A DNA stretch of 62,829 nt, from positions 1 to 62,829 of the forward strand of contig MKUQ01000033.1 of NCBI GenBank assembly GCA_001898645.1, written 5' to 3'. Below are positions 26,786 through 35,752 of this stretch, piece by piece; within the stretch, counting starts at the first letter, position 1, and each line of letters starts with the position of its first letter. The DNA comes from Burkholderiales bacterium 70-64. GTDB lineage: Bacteria > Pseudomonadota > Gammaproteobacteria > Burkholderiales > Burkholderiaceae_E. The position numbers and the translations under genes are program-made. The notes beneath the pieces are model-generated. The model saw nothing but the letters and a program-made list of their open reading frames with translations. It was not told the DNA's origin and searched no databases.

Positions 26786-28024
26786 ATGAGAAAATCCTTC
26801 TTCTATCTGATCGCGCTGGCGGGCCTGGCGGGCCTCGGCTGGTGGGCCTGGGGCGTGCACCGCAGCGCCGTGCCGGCGCTGGCGATCGGCGCCACCCCCG
26901 CTGTGGCGCTCGGCCCCGCCGCGGCGCTCGGCCCCGATCCCGGCACCGGGCGTCCTGGTGCCGATCGGCCCGGCGCGGAACGGCCCGGCGAGAGGCGGCT
27001 CGACGAGGGGCGGCAGGACGCCGGCGTGCCGCGCGAGGCGGGCGCCGGGCGCGCCCCGGAGGCGGCGCCGCGCGGCATGGTCGGCGTCGAGGCCGCGCAC
27101 GCCGAGCGCGTGTCGCTCGGCGAGACGGTGTCGGCGGTGGGCACGCTGCGCGCCAACGAGTCGGTGGTGATCAAGCCCGAGATCGCCGGGCGCATCGATC
27201 GCATCGGCTTCGAGGGCGGCGGCCTGGTGCGCAAGGGCGCTCTCCTGGTGTCGCTCGATGCCTCGGTGGCGGCGGCCGAGGCCGACCAGATCCGTGCCGA
27301 GCTCGCCCTGGCGCGCTCGAACCACCAGCGTACGGTCGACCTGGCGCGCCAGCAGTTCGTGAGCGAGAGCGCACGCGAGCAGGCGGCTTCGAACCTGAAG
27401 GTGGTCGAGGCCAAGCTCGCGCTGGCCGAGGCCAGGCTCGCCAAGACCGTGATCCGCGCGCCGTTTTCCGGGTGCCTCGGGCTGCGCAACTTCAGCGTCG
27501 GCGACTACGTGCGCGAGGGCACCGAGCTGGTGGCGCTCGAAGACCTCTCGAAGATGAAGGTCGACCTGCGGCTGCCCGAGCGCTACCTCGGCCAGCTGAG
27601 GCCGGGCCAGCGGCTGGAGGTCGAGTTCGACGCCTGGCCGGGGCGCAGGTTCGAGGCCGTGCTCGAAGCGATCGACGTGCAGGTCGACGCCAACGGACGC
27701 TCGGTGGTGGCGCGCGGCGGGCTGCCCAATCCCGACGGGCTGCTGCGCACCGGCATGTTCGCGAAAGCGTCGCTCACGCTCGCCCGGCGCGCGCCGGCCG
27801 TGATGGTACCCGAGGAAGCGGTGTTCCACGCCGGCGACGAGCAGTTCGTGTTCCGCATCGACGACGGCAAGGCGATGCGGGTGCGCGTGCGCACCGGCGT
27901 GCGCCGCGACGGCCGGGTCGAGATCGTCGAAGGGCTGGCGGGCGGCGATCAGGTGGTCACCGCCGGCCAGACCAAGCTCACGCAGGATGCCATGCCGGTG
28001 CGCGTGGTGGAGCCGCCGGGGTGA
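26786..28024 (+). CDS. RND efflux periplasmic adaptor (HlyD/MFP family)
   Basis: This 412-residue membrane fusion protein links the RND pump to an outer membrane channel. An N-terminal membrane anchor (FFYLIALAGLAGLGWWAW) is followed by a Pro/Gly/Arg-rich linker of about 70 residues, a lipoyl half-motif (NESVVIKPEIAGRIDRI), an alpha-hairpin (about 155-215), then the second lipoyl half (APFSGCLGLRNFSVGDYV) and beta-barrel domains. Its stop overlaps the GTG of the pump gene. The long low-complexity linker is unusual. Confidence 0.92.
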   Translation: MRKSFFYLIALAGLAGLGWWAWGVHRSAVPALAIGATPAVALGPAAALGPDPGTGRPGADRPGAERPGERRLDEGRQDAGVPREAGAGRAPEAAPRGMVGVEAAHAERVSLGETVSAVGTLRANESVVIKPEIAGRIDRIGFEGGGLVRKGALLVSLDASVAAAEADQIRAELALARSNHQRTVDLARQQFVSESAREQAASNLKVVEAKLALAEARLAKTVIRAPFSGCLGLRNFSVGDYVREGTELVALEDLSKMKVDLRLPERYLGQLRPGQRLEVEFDAWPGRRFEAVLEAIDVQVDANGRSVVARGGLPNPDGLLRTGMFAKASLTLARRAPAVMVPEEAVFHAGDEQFVFRIDDGKAMRVRVRTGVRRDGRVEIVEGLAGGDQVVTAGQTKLTQDAMPVRVVEPPG

Positions 28025-31000
28025 GGTTGGCGCAGACCTGCATCCGCCGCCCGGTGTTCGCCACCGTGCTGTCGCTGGTCATCGTGCTGCTGGGCGCGGT
28101 GTCGTACTCGCGCCTGCAGGTGCGCGAATACCCGAAGATCGACGAGCCGACGGTCACGGTGTCGACCCGCTATCCCGGGGCATCGGCCGACATCATCGAG
28201 ACCCAGGTCACCCGCCCCCTGGAAGACTCCATCGCCGGCATCGAGGGCGTGGACGTGCTGACCTCGATCTCGCGGGCCGAGCAGAGCCAGATCACGGTGC
28301 GCTTCCGCCTCGAGCGCGATCCCGACGGCGCGGCTGCGGACGTGCGCGACCGCGTCGCGCGCGTGCGCGCCAAGCTTCCCGACACGGTCGACGAGCCGGT
28401 GATCGCCAAGGTCGAGGCCGACGCCAACCCCATCATCTGGCTGGCGTTCTCGAGCGACGCGATGTCGCCGCTCGAGGTCTCCGACATCGCCAACCGGCTG
28501 GTCAAGCCGCGCCTGCAGACGCTGCCCGGGGCGGCCGACGTGCGCGTGTTCGGCGAGCGCAAGTTCTCCATGCGCATCTGGCTCGATCCCGACCGGCTCG
28601 CCGCCTTCAGCCTCACCCCCGGCGACGTGGAGGACGCGCTGCGGCGCCAGAACGTCGAGCTGCCCTCGGGACGCATCGAGAGCCGGCAGCGCGAATTCAC
28701 CGTGGCCTCGCAGAGCGACCTGCAGCGCGAGAAGGAATTCGAGGAGGTGGTGGTGCGCACCGTCAACGGCTACCCGGTGCGCATCCGCGACGTCGGCCGG
28801 GTGGCGCTCGCGCCGCTGGACGAGCGCAGCATCGTGCGCTTCAACGGACGCCCGGCGATCTCGCTGGGCCTGATCAAGCAGGCCACCGCGAATCCGCTCA
28901 CGCTGGCCCGGGCGCTCAAGGCCGAGCTGCCGCGGCTGCGCGAGGAGCTGCCCGACGGGGTCAGCGTCGCCATCGCCAACGACAACACGCTCTTCATCGA
29001 GCGCTCGATCTCGTCGGTCTACCGCACCATCGCCGAGGCGGTGCTGCTGGTCGCGCTGGTCATCTTCCTCTTCCTCGGCACCGTGCGCGCGAGCGTCATC
29101 CCGCTGGTCACCATACCCGTGTGCCTGGTGGGCGCCGCGGCCTGGATGCTGGCGGCCGGCTTCTCGATCAACACGCTGACCCTGCTGGCCCTGGTGCTGG
29201 CGATCGGGCTGGTGGTCGACGATTCCATCGTCGTGCTCGAGAACATCTACCGCCACATCGAGGAGGGCATGGCGCCGGTGCAGGCGGCGCTGCGCGGCGT
29301 CGGCGAGGTCGGCTTCGCGGTGGTGGCCATGACGCTGACCCTGGCCGCGGTGTACGCGCCGGTGGCCTTCACCACCGGGCGTACCGGCCGTCTGTTCATC
29401 GAGTTCGCGCTCACGCTGGCCGGCGCGGTGCTGGTGTCGGGTTTCGTCGCGCTCACGCTCTCGCCGATGATGTGCTCGCGGCTGCTGCGCCACGATCCCG
29501 AGCCGGGGCGGCTGGTGCGCGCCATCGACCGGGCGATGGGCGCGCTCACCCGCGGCTACGTCGCGGCGCTGCGCGCCACCCTGCGCGTGCGCTGGCTGGT
29601 GGTGCTGGTCGGGCTGGCGGTGGCCGGCGCGAGCGTGCTGCTGTTCACCGGCATGAAGCGCGAGCTCTCGCCCATCGAGGACCGCGCGACCGTGGTGACG
29701 CTCTTCAACGGCCCAGACGGCGCCTCGATCGACTACACCTACCGCTACGCGCAGGAGATCGAGCGGCTGGGCCTGGGCGTGCCCGAGGCCGACCGCATCT
29801 TCGTGGTCACCGGCAGCCCGACGGTGACCCAGGGCATCGCGTTCATCCGCCTGATCGACTGGAGCGAGCGCGAGCGCAGGGTGCCGCAGATCATCGCCCA
29901 GCTGCAGCCGGCGCTGCTGGCCATCCCGGGGGTGCACGCCTTCGCCGTCGCGCCGGCCTCGCTCGGCCAGTCGCCGCGCGAGCGGCCGATCAACTTCGTC
30001 GTGCTCAGCTCCGATTCCTATGAGGAGATCGAGCGCACCCTGCGGCCGCTGATGCAGGCGCTGCAGGCCGACGGGCGCTTCCAGGGCGTCGACAGCGACC
30101 TGCGCCTGAACAAGCCCGAGCTGAAGGTGCGCATCGACCGCGAGCGCGCCGCCGACGCCGGGGTGGCGGTCGAGGCCATCGGGCGCGCGCTCGAGACGGC
30201 GCTCGGCGGGCGGCAGGTGACGCGCTTCAAGCGCGACGGCGAGCAGTACGACGTGATCGTGCAGTTCGGCGCGGCCAGCCGCAACACGCCGCAGGACATC
30301 CCGCGCATCTTCGTGCGCGGGCGCGGCGATGCCATGGTGCCGCTGTCGAGCCTGGTGCGCATCGACGAGGGCGTCACGGCGCGCGAGCTGAACCACTTCG
30401 GGCAGCGCCGCGCCGTCACCCTCACCGCCAACCTGGCGCCCGGTGCCACGCTCGGCGAAGCCGTCGACGTGCTCGAGAGCCTCGCGCGCAAGCACCTCAA
30501 GCCCGGCTACGCGATCGACTACAACGGGCAGACGCGCGAGTTCAAGCAGTCCTCGGCGACGCTGCTGGTCACCTTCGCGCTGGCGCTGTGCTTCATCTTC
30601 CTGGTGCTGTCGGCGCAGTTCGAGAGCTTCGTCGATCCGCTCATCATCATGCTCACCGTGCCGCTGTCGATGACCGGGGCGCTGGCCCTGCTGCAATGGA
30701 GCGGCGGCACGCTCAACGTCTACAGCCAGATCGGCGTGATCACGCTGGTGGGCCTGATCACCAAGCACGGCATCCTGATCGTCGAGTTCGCCAACCAGCT
30801 GCGCGACCGCGGCGCAGCGGTGATCCCGGCCACCATCGAGGCCGCCGGCCTGCGCCTGCGCCCGATCCTGATGACCACCGGCGCCATGGTGCTGGGAGCG
30901 GTGCCGCTCGCGCTGGCCAGCGGCGCGGGCGCGGAAAGCCGGATGCAGATCGGCATGGTGATCGTGGGCGGCATGACCTTCGGCACCCTGCTCACCCTGT

Positions 31001-31128
31001 TCGTGCTGCCCACGGTCTACACGCTGCTCACGCGCCCGCGCCATCTGCTGCCTGCGCCCGCCGGCGCGGGCGGCGGCGTGCCGGCAGGGGTGCACCAGCA
31101 GATGCGCCGGGGGCCCGATTCGCCATGA
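28021..31128 (+). CDS. RND multidrug efflux transporter, inner-membrane pump
   Basis: This 1035-residue AcrB-like proton antiporter begins with GTG 28021 overlapping the adaptor stop (GTGA). RRPVFATVLSLVIVLLGAVSY is the first helix. The proton-relay acidic pair lies in LAIGLVVDDSIVVLENIYRHIEEG. Twelve membrane segments in two halves with two large periplasmic loops are evident. No outer membrane channel gene is adjacent, so it must borrow one. Substrates cannot be read from the sequence. Placement between rnhA and dnaQ suggests a later insertion. Confidence 0.94.
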   Translation: MRLAQTCIRRPVFATVLSLVIVLLGAVSYSRLQVREYPKIDEPTVTVSTRYPGASADIIETQVTRPLEDSIAGIEGVDVLTSISRAEQSQITVRFRLERDPDGAAADVRDRVARVRAKLPDTVDEPVIAKVEADANPIIWLAFSSDAMSPLEVSDIANRLVKPRLQTLPGAADVRVFGERKFSMRIWLDPDRLAAFSLTPGDVEDALRRQNVELPSGRIESRQREFTVASQSDLQREKEFEEVVVRTVNGYPVRIRDVGRVALAPLDERSIVRFNGRPAISLGLIKQATANPLTLARALKAELPRLREELPDGVSVAIANDNTLFIERSISSVYRTIAEAVLLVALVIFLFLGTVRASVIPLVTIPVCLVGAAAWMLAAGFSINTLTLLALVLAIGLVVDDSIVVLENIYRHIEEGMAPVQAALRGVGEVGFAVVAMTLTLAAVYAPVAFTTGRTGRLFIEFALTLAGAVLVSGFVALTLSPMMCSRLLRHDPEPGRLVRAIDRAMGALTRGYVAALRATLRVRWLVVLVGLAVAGASVLLFTGMKRELSPIEDRATVVTLFNGPDGASIDYTYRYAQEIERLGLGVPEADRIFVVTGSPTVTQGIAFIRLIDWSERERRVPQIIAQLQPALLAIPGVHAFAVAPASLGQSPRERPINFVVLSSDSYEEIERTLRPLMQALQADGRFQGVDSDLRLNKPELKVRIDRERAADAGVAVEAIGRALETALGGRQVTRFKRDGEQYDVIVQFGAASRNTPQDIPRIFVRGRGDAMVPLSSLVRIDEGVTARELNHFGQRRAVTLTANLAPGATLGEAVDVLESLARKHLKPGYAIDYNGQTREFKQSSATLLVTFALALCFIFLVLSAQFESFVDPLIIMLTVPLSMTGALALLQWSGGTLNVYSQIGVITLVGLITKHGILIVEFANQLRDRGAAVIPATIEAAGLRLRPILMTTGAMVLGAVPLALASGAGAESRMQIGMVIVGGMTFGTLLTLFVLPTVYTLLTRPRHLLPAPAGAGGGVPAGVHQQMRRGPDSP

Positions 31129-31147
31129 GTTCGCCAGCGAGTACGCC

Positions 31148-31876
31148 ATGAGCCTGCGCCGCATCGTCCTCGATACCGAGACCACCGGCCTGTCGCCGGA
31201 AGACGGCCACCGCATCGTCGAGATCGGCTGCGTCGAGATCGTCGACCGGCGCCTGAGCGGGCGCACGCTGCACCTGTACCTGAACCCCGAGCGCGACATC
31301 GACGAGGGCGCGCTGGCCGTGCACGGCCTGACGCGCGAGCGGCTGCAGGTCGAGCCCAGGTTCGGCGACGTCGCCGAGCGCATCCTCGAGTTCCTGCGCG
31401 GCGCCGAGGTGCTGATCCACAACGCGCCGTTCGACGTGGGCTTCCTCGATGCCGAGCTGGCGCGGCTGCGGCGCTCGCCGTTCGGCTCGGTGGTGGCCGG
31501 CGTGGTGGACACGCTGGTCATGGCGCGCGAGCTGCATCCGGGCAAGCGCAACACGCTCGACGCGCTGTGCGAGCGCTACGGCGTCTCCAACGCGCATCGC
31601 AAGCTGCACGGCGCGCTGCTCGACGCCGAGCTGCTCGCCGACGTCTACCTCGCCATGACGCGCGGCCAGGACAGCCTCGAGATCGCCATCGGCGAGTCCG
31701 GCGGCGCGGGCCACGCTTTCGACGCGGGCGGGCAATGGCCGCCGGCCGGGCTGAGCGTGCGCGCGGCCACGCCCGCCGAGCTCGAGGCCCACCAGGCGCT
31801 GCTCGCGGCGATCGGGCGCGAGGCCAAGGGCGGAGCGCTGTGGCCGCAGCTGCGGGACGAGCCGGCGGGAACGTAG
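31148..31876 (+). CDS. dnaQ: DNA polymerase III epsilon subunit
   Basis: This is the 3'-5' proofreading exonuclease of the replicative polymerase, 242 residues. The DEDDh motifs are LDTETTG (Asp9, Glu11), HNAPFDVGFLD and HGALLDAELLADVY. The C-terminal part carries the region that binds the alpha subunit. ATG 31148 follows the RND stop by 19 bp. Confidence 0.96.
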   Translation: MSLRRIVLDTETTGLSPEDGHRIVEIGCVEIVDRRLSGRTLHLYLNPERDIDEGALAVHGLTRERLQVEPRFGDVAERILEFLRGAEVLIHNAPFDVGFLDAELARLRRSPFGSVVAGVVDTLVMARELHPGKRNTLDALCERYGVSNAHRKLHGALLDAELLADVYLAMTRGQDSLEIAIGESGGAGHAFDAGGQWPPAGLSVRAATPAELEAHQALLAAIGREAKGGALWPQLRDEPAGT

Positions 31877-31935
31877 TGCGAACGGACCGTAGGTCGATTT
31901 CGTCTAAACTTCGTGCTTGACCGACGAAGACACGC

Positions 31936-33138
31936 ATGAAAGAACACCGCCACGCGCGCACGCGTGACCGCAAGAGCCACCTTTCTCCCGATGCCGACCG
32001 CCTGGTGGCCGCGGCGCTCGGCCTGGCCAATTCCGGCAGCCGGCTCGAAGACCGCTTCTGGGAAGCCCAGCTGTCGGCGCGCCTCGATCGCCTGTTCGAC
32101 GGCGGCCACGTGCAGGCCGTCTACGATGCGCTCGACCGGCTCGACCAGACCGACGGCGAGGCCTACGGCGCGCTGATCGAGGCGGTCGAGGAGTCGGCCG
32201 AAACGGTGACGCTCGAGGTCGAGGGCGAACGCTGGGACGCGCTGCTGGTGGCTGCACCGCTGGTGGTGTGGACGCGCTTCCGCATCCCCTCGGGCCCGAT
32301 CGCGCCCGAGCTCGCGCAGACGCTGTCGGCGCACTGGCAGGCGCATACGCTGGCGCGCGGCACGCGCTTCTACATGGTGCCCTACCTCTACAGCATCGAT
32401 CAGCTGCCGCGCGACTACGGCGAGATGCGCCGCCTCGCGCGGCGCCTGGCGCAGGCGGCCGCGGCCGCGACGTCGCCGCGGCTCGAGCTGAAGTCGCTGC
32501 CCGAGACCGCCGACATGCTCGCCGACACCCGCTTCCTGCTCGGCGTGGTCGCGGTGCGGGCCGGGCAGCCGCTGTTCCGCTGGCAGGAAGCCGACGCCGG
32601 CGAGCATGCCGGGCGGGTGGCCTGCCTCGAGCAGTGGATCGCGCAGGCGCGCCCGAACCTCGAGCCGCTGCTGCCCGGCTGCGGCTTCGAGTGCCTGCTG
32701 CCCGACGCCTACCACATCAACATGCGCGAGTCCGACCGGCGCGTGCGCCCGTACTCGGTGCGCGCGGCGGTGCACTTCCTCACCCACGCGCTCGATATCG
32801 AGGCTTCCGAGATCAAGGCCACGATCGCCGGCTTCGGCCGCGAGCGGCTCGACGAATACCGCATCGGGCTGAGCATCCGCGACGACAGCGAGGTCGCTCA
32901 CGGCGTGGTGTGGCCGCTGCTCGGCGCCGAGAGCGAGCAGGACGATCCGCCGCCGGTCGAGCAGGTGCGCGAGGTGCTGCGCGAGGTGGGCGTGGGCGAG
33001 GTGCGCCTGTGGCGCGAGCTGAGCGAACCCGAGTTCTGCGAGGACTGCGGGGTGCCGCTGTATCCCAACGGCAAGGGCGAGATCGTGCACGCCGAGATGC
33101 CCGGCGACGTCGAACCGGAGTCGGCGCACTTCCATTGA
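31936..33138 (+). CDS. DUF2863 family protein
   Basis: This 400-residue protein belongs to a family of unknown function known mainly from Burkholderiales and their relatives. No membrane segment or signal is present, and it is acidic and probably cytoplasmic. Near the C-terminus CEDCGVPLYPNGKGEIVHAEMP has a CxxC that may bind metal. The segment CGFECLLPDAYHINMRESDRRVRPYSVRAAVHFL is also typical of the family. No function is proposed. Confidence 0.85.
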   Translation: MKEHRHARTRDRKSHLSPDADRLVAAALGLANSGSRLEDRFWEAQLSARLDRLFDGGHVQAVYDALDRLDQTDGEAYGALIEAVEESAETVTLEVEGERWDALLVAAPLVVWTRFRIPSGPIAPELAQTLSAHWQAHTLARGTRFYMVPYLYSIDQLPRDYGEMRRLARRLAQAAAAATSPRLELKSLPETADMLADTRFLLGVVAVRAGQPLFRWQEADAGEHAGRVACLEQWIAQARPNLEPLLPGCGFECLLPDAYHINMRESDRRVRPYSVRAAVHFLTHALDIEASEIKATIAGFGRERLDEYRIGLSIRDDSEVAHGVVWPLLGAESEQDDPPPVEQVREVLREVGVGEVRLWRELSEPEFCEDCGVPLYPNGKGEIVHAEMPGDVEPESAHFH

Positions 33139-33185
33139 CAGGTTCCGGCAGGCTTGCGCTGCTGTCGGGGTCGCGCCCCGATCGC

Positions 33186-33743
33186 TCAGGGTGTGCCGAG
33201 CCGCTTGCGCGCCTGCGCGAGGCGCTGCTCGAGGTAGGCGCCGTAGAAATCCGGGGAGGGGTAGCCGACGAGACGTTCGGCCAGCTCGCTGCCGTCGGGG
33301 CCGAGGAAGACCACGGTCGGGGCGACGCGCACCTGCAGGGCGGCCGCCAGCGCGGCGGGGGAAGGGGTGCCGCCCACGGGCGGCACGAACGGCGTGCGAT
33401 CGGTGAGGTCGTACTCCACCACGTGCACACGATGCGCAGCCTGCTCGCGCGCGAGATGGCGCAGCTGGTCGCGGCGCAGCGCTTCGCACCAGGGGCAGTC
33501 GGGCAGCGAGAACAGGGCCACCACCACGGCCTGCTCGCGTGCGCTCTCGCGCAGCACGGCCTGGTGCGAGCGCGGCCGCTCGATCGCGTGGCGTTCGGCG
33601 CCGGCAGGGTGCGGTGTGGCCGAGGCGGCGCCCGTGCCGGGTTCACCGGATGCGCCAGGTGCGCAGAGCCCCACGCCGAGCATCAGGCACAGGCCCGCGC
33701 CGACGCGGCGCGCGACGTCGCGGATGCTGCGGAAGGCACTCAT
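33186..33743 (-). CDS. SoxS-like periplasmic thioredoxin
   Basis: This 185-residue thioredoxin-fold protein has an N-terminal signal segment (VGAGLCLMLGVGLCAPGASG) and redox motif CPWC (83-86) in ALFSLPDCPWCEALR. It resembles SoxS, which keeps SoxY active by reduction in some sulfur oxidisers. It is divergent from soxR with the SoxR operator candidate between them, which supports a role in the sox system. ATG 33743 gives the best signal-peptide length; the reading frame extends to 33782. Confidence 0.8.
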   Translation of the reverse strand: MSAFRSIRDVARRVGAGLCLMLGVGLCAPGASGEPGTGAASATPHPAGAERHAIERPRSHQAVLRESAREQAVVVALFSLPDCPWCEALRRDQLRHLAREQAAHRVHVVEYDLTDRTPFVPPVGGTPSPAALAAALQVRVAPTVVFLGPDGSELAERLVGYPSPDFYGAYLEQRLAQARKRLGTP

Positions 33744-33796
33744 GTCGGGGCGGGGGCGCGGGTATTCACCGATACACGACACCGTATCACCAAACC

Positions 33797-33822
33797 ATCA
33801 TATGAGCATTCGCTCATATGAT
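33797..33822. promoter_or_regulatory. palindromic operator candidate for SoxR
   Basis: ATCATATGAGC (33797-33807) and GCTCATATGAT (33812-33822) are perfect 11-bp inverted repeats with a 4-nt spacer, AT-rich in GC-rich surroundings. The size and symmetry fit ArsR/SmtB operators. Because of the symmetry each strand contains TATGAT, a good -10 sequence, so binding could shut both divergent promoters. Confidence 0.82.
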
Positions 33823-33884
33823 TGCGGCGTGCCGCCGCGTCGCTCCGTACATCCGCAAGCGGGCGGCCGTGCGAGGAGGAGACC

Positions 33885-34316
33885 ATGGTGGACGAGCTGG
33901 GCCGGGTGTTCGAGGCGGTGTCGGGCTACTTCGCGCTGCTCGCCGAGCCGATGCGGGTGCGCATCCTGCACGCCATCTGCCAGTGCGAGAAGACCGTCTC
34001 GGACATCGTCGCCGAGACCGGCGCGACGCAGACCAACATCTCGCGCCATCTCAACTCGATGTACCGCGCCGGCGTGCTGACGCGGCGCAAGGAAGGCGCC
34101 TTCACCTACTACGGGGTGCGCGACCATGCCCTCACCGAGATCTGCCGCACGGTGTGCGTGCACATCGCCGCGCGTGCCGAAGCCGGTGCGGACGGCCGCT
34201 CGGAGATGATGGACCTGGCGCGCGGCTTGCGGGTGCCGGCCGCGCGCCGGCGCCTGCCGCGGGCCGGCGCGCCGCTGCGCGGGGCGGCGGCAGGCGTGCC
34301 GGGAGCGCGCCGGTGA
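33885..34316 (+). CDS. soxR: ArsR-family regulator SoxR of the sox cluster
   Basis: This 143-residue winged-helix repressor has its recognition helix in TVSDIVAETGATQTNISRHLNSM. It has a Cys pair before the helix-turn-helix (Cys32, Cys34) and another near the C-terminal helix (Cys87, Cys91). That spacing fits redox or persulfide sensing as in SqrR/BigR-type and sox ArsR regulators. ATG 33885 follows an AGGAGGA site. It probably represses soxCDYZAXB and soxS until sulfane sulfur is present. The last 30 residues are a basic Pro/Ala-rich tail. Confidence 0.87.
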   Translation: MVDELGRVFEAVSGYFALLAEPMRVRILHAICQCEKTVSDIVAETGATQTNISRHLNSMYRAGVLTRRKEGAFTYYGVRDHALTEICRTVCVHIAARAEAGADGRSEMMDLARGLRVPAARRRLPRAGAPLRGAAAGVPGARR

Positions 34317-35752
34317 ACGCTTCCGTGCGCATGCCGGGGCGCCTCCGCAAGGCGCCCGAGAACGCGCTGTCGGCCGAGCAGCTCGCGCAGGCACGGCGGG
34401 CGCGCCGCGCGTTCATGGGCAAGGCACTGGCGATGGGCGCGGGCGCCGCCGCGACCGGCGCTGCCGCGGCGGGCAGAGGGGCGGCGGGAGCGGGAGCGGC
34501 GGGGGCAGCGGGGGCAGCAGGCGGGCGCACTGGCCGGGCGTCCGCCGCCGCGGCGACGCAGCCGCGCGAGGCCCGGGGCGTGCCCGGCCCCGGCGAGGAC
34601 GCCATCCTGAAGCTGCCGGAGCACACCACCGGGCTCGGCCAACCGGTGGCCGCGCGCGGCTACGGCGTGCCCTCGAAGTGGGAGGGCAACCTGCAGCGCC
34701 GCGAGAGCCCGGGCCTCACGCGCGTGTCGGCGGCCTCGGTGAGCTTCACGCCGCTGCAGGGGCTGTTCGGCATCATCACGCCCAACGGCCTGCACTTCGA
34801 GCGCCACCACCAGGGCTGGTGGGACATCGACCCGAGCCGGCACCGGCTGATGATCAACGGGCTGGTGCGCGAGGCGCGCGTGTTCACCATGGACGACCTG
34901 ATGCGCCTGCCGTCGGTCTCGCGCATCCATTTCATCGAGTGCGGCGCCAACAGCGGCATGGAGTGGGCCAACGTGGCCGTGCCCACGGTGCAGTACACCC
35001 ACGGCATGCTGTCGTGCTGCGAGTTCACCGGCGTGCTGCTCTCGACGCTGCTCGACCTGTGCGGCGTCGATCGCGCCGCCGGCCGCTACGTGCTGGCCGA
35101 GGGCGCCGACGGCTCCTCGATGACGCGCACGGTGTCGATGGAGCGCGCGCTCGACGACGTGATCGTCGCCTGGGGCATGAACGGCGAGATGCTGCGCCCG
35201 GAGAACGGCTATCCGCTGCGGCTGGTGGTGCCGGGGGTGCAGGGCGTGTCGTGGGTGAAGTACCTGCGCCGCATCGAGGTCGGCGACCAGCCGTACTACA
35301 CCAAGGACGAGGTGCTGCACTACGTCGACCTGATGCCCGACGGCCGGCATCGCCAGTTCACCTCGATCCAGGAGGTCAAGTCGGTGATCACCACGCCCTC
35401 GGGCGGGCAGGTGCTGCTCGACCGGGGTTACTACAACGTCACCGGCCTGGCCTGGTCGGGGCGCGGCCGCATCAAGGACGTCGACGTCTCGTTCGACGGC
35501 GGACGCAACTGGCGTCGCGCGCGCCTCGAGGGGCCGGTGCTGCCCAAGGCGCTCACGCGCTTCAACATCGATTGGGTGCGCGACGGTTCGCCCGCCATCC
35601 TGCAGAGCCGAGCCGTCGACGAGACCGGCCAGGTGCAGCCGGCGATGAACCGGCTGCGCGCGGTGCGCGGCACGCGCTCGATCTACCACAACAACGCGAT
35701 CCAGTCGTGGCGGGTCGCCGACACCGGCGAGGTGTTCAATGTCCAGGTCTAG
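34313..35752 (+). CDS. soxC: sulfane dehydrogenase molybdoprotein SoxC
   Basis: SoxC, with SoxD, oxidises the sulfane sulfur bound to SoxY. The 479-residue product is a sulfite-oxidase-type molybdenum enzyme. A Tat-type signal (RRAFMGKALAMGAGAA) is followed by a Gly/Ala-rich stretch, and the Mo-ligand Cys210 lies in HFIECGANSGMEW. The Mo-co dimerisation domain is C-terminal (KSVITTPSGGQVL, SFDGGRNW). GTG 34313 overlaps the soxR stop (GTGA); ATG 34331 is an alternative. The stop overlaps soxD by 14 bp. Confidence 0.94.
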   Translation: MNASVRMPGRLRKAPENALSAEQLAQARRARRAFMGKALAMGAGAAATGAAAAGRGAAGAGAAGAAGAAGGRTGRASAAAATQPREARGVPGPGEDAILKLPEHTTGLGQPVAARGYGVPSKWEGNLQRRESPGLTRVSAASVSFTPLQGLFGIITPNGLHFERHHQGWWDIDPSRHRLMINGLVREARVFTMDDLMRLPSVSRIHFIECGANSGMEWANVAVPTVQYTHGMLSCCEFTGVLLSTLLDLCGVDRAAGRYVLAEGADGSSMTRTVSMERALDDVIVAWGMNGEMLRPENGYPLRLVVPGVQGVSWVKYLRRIEVGDQPYYTKDEVLHYVDLMPDGRHRQFTSIQEVKSVITTPSGGQVLLDRGYYNVTGLAWSGRGRIKDVDVSFDGGRNWRRARLEGPVLPKALTRFNIDWVRDGSPAILQSRAVDETGQVQPAMNRLRAVRGTRSIYHNNAIQSWRVADTGEVFNVQV

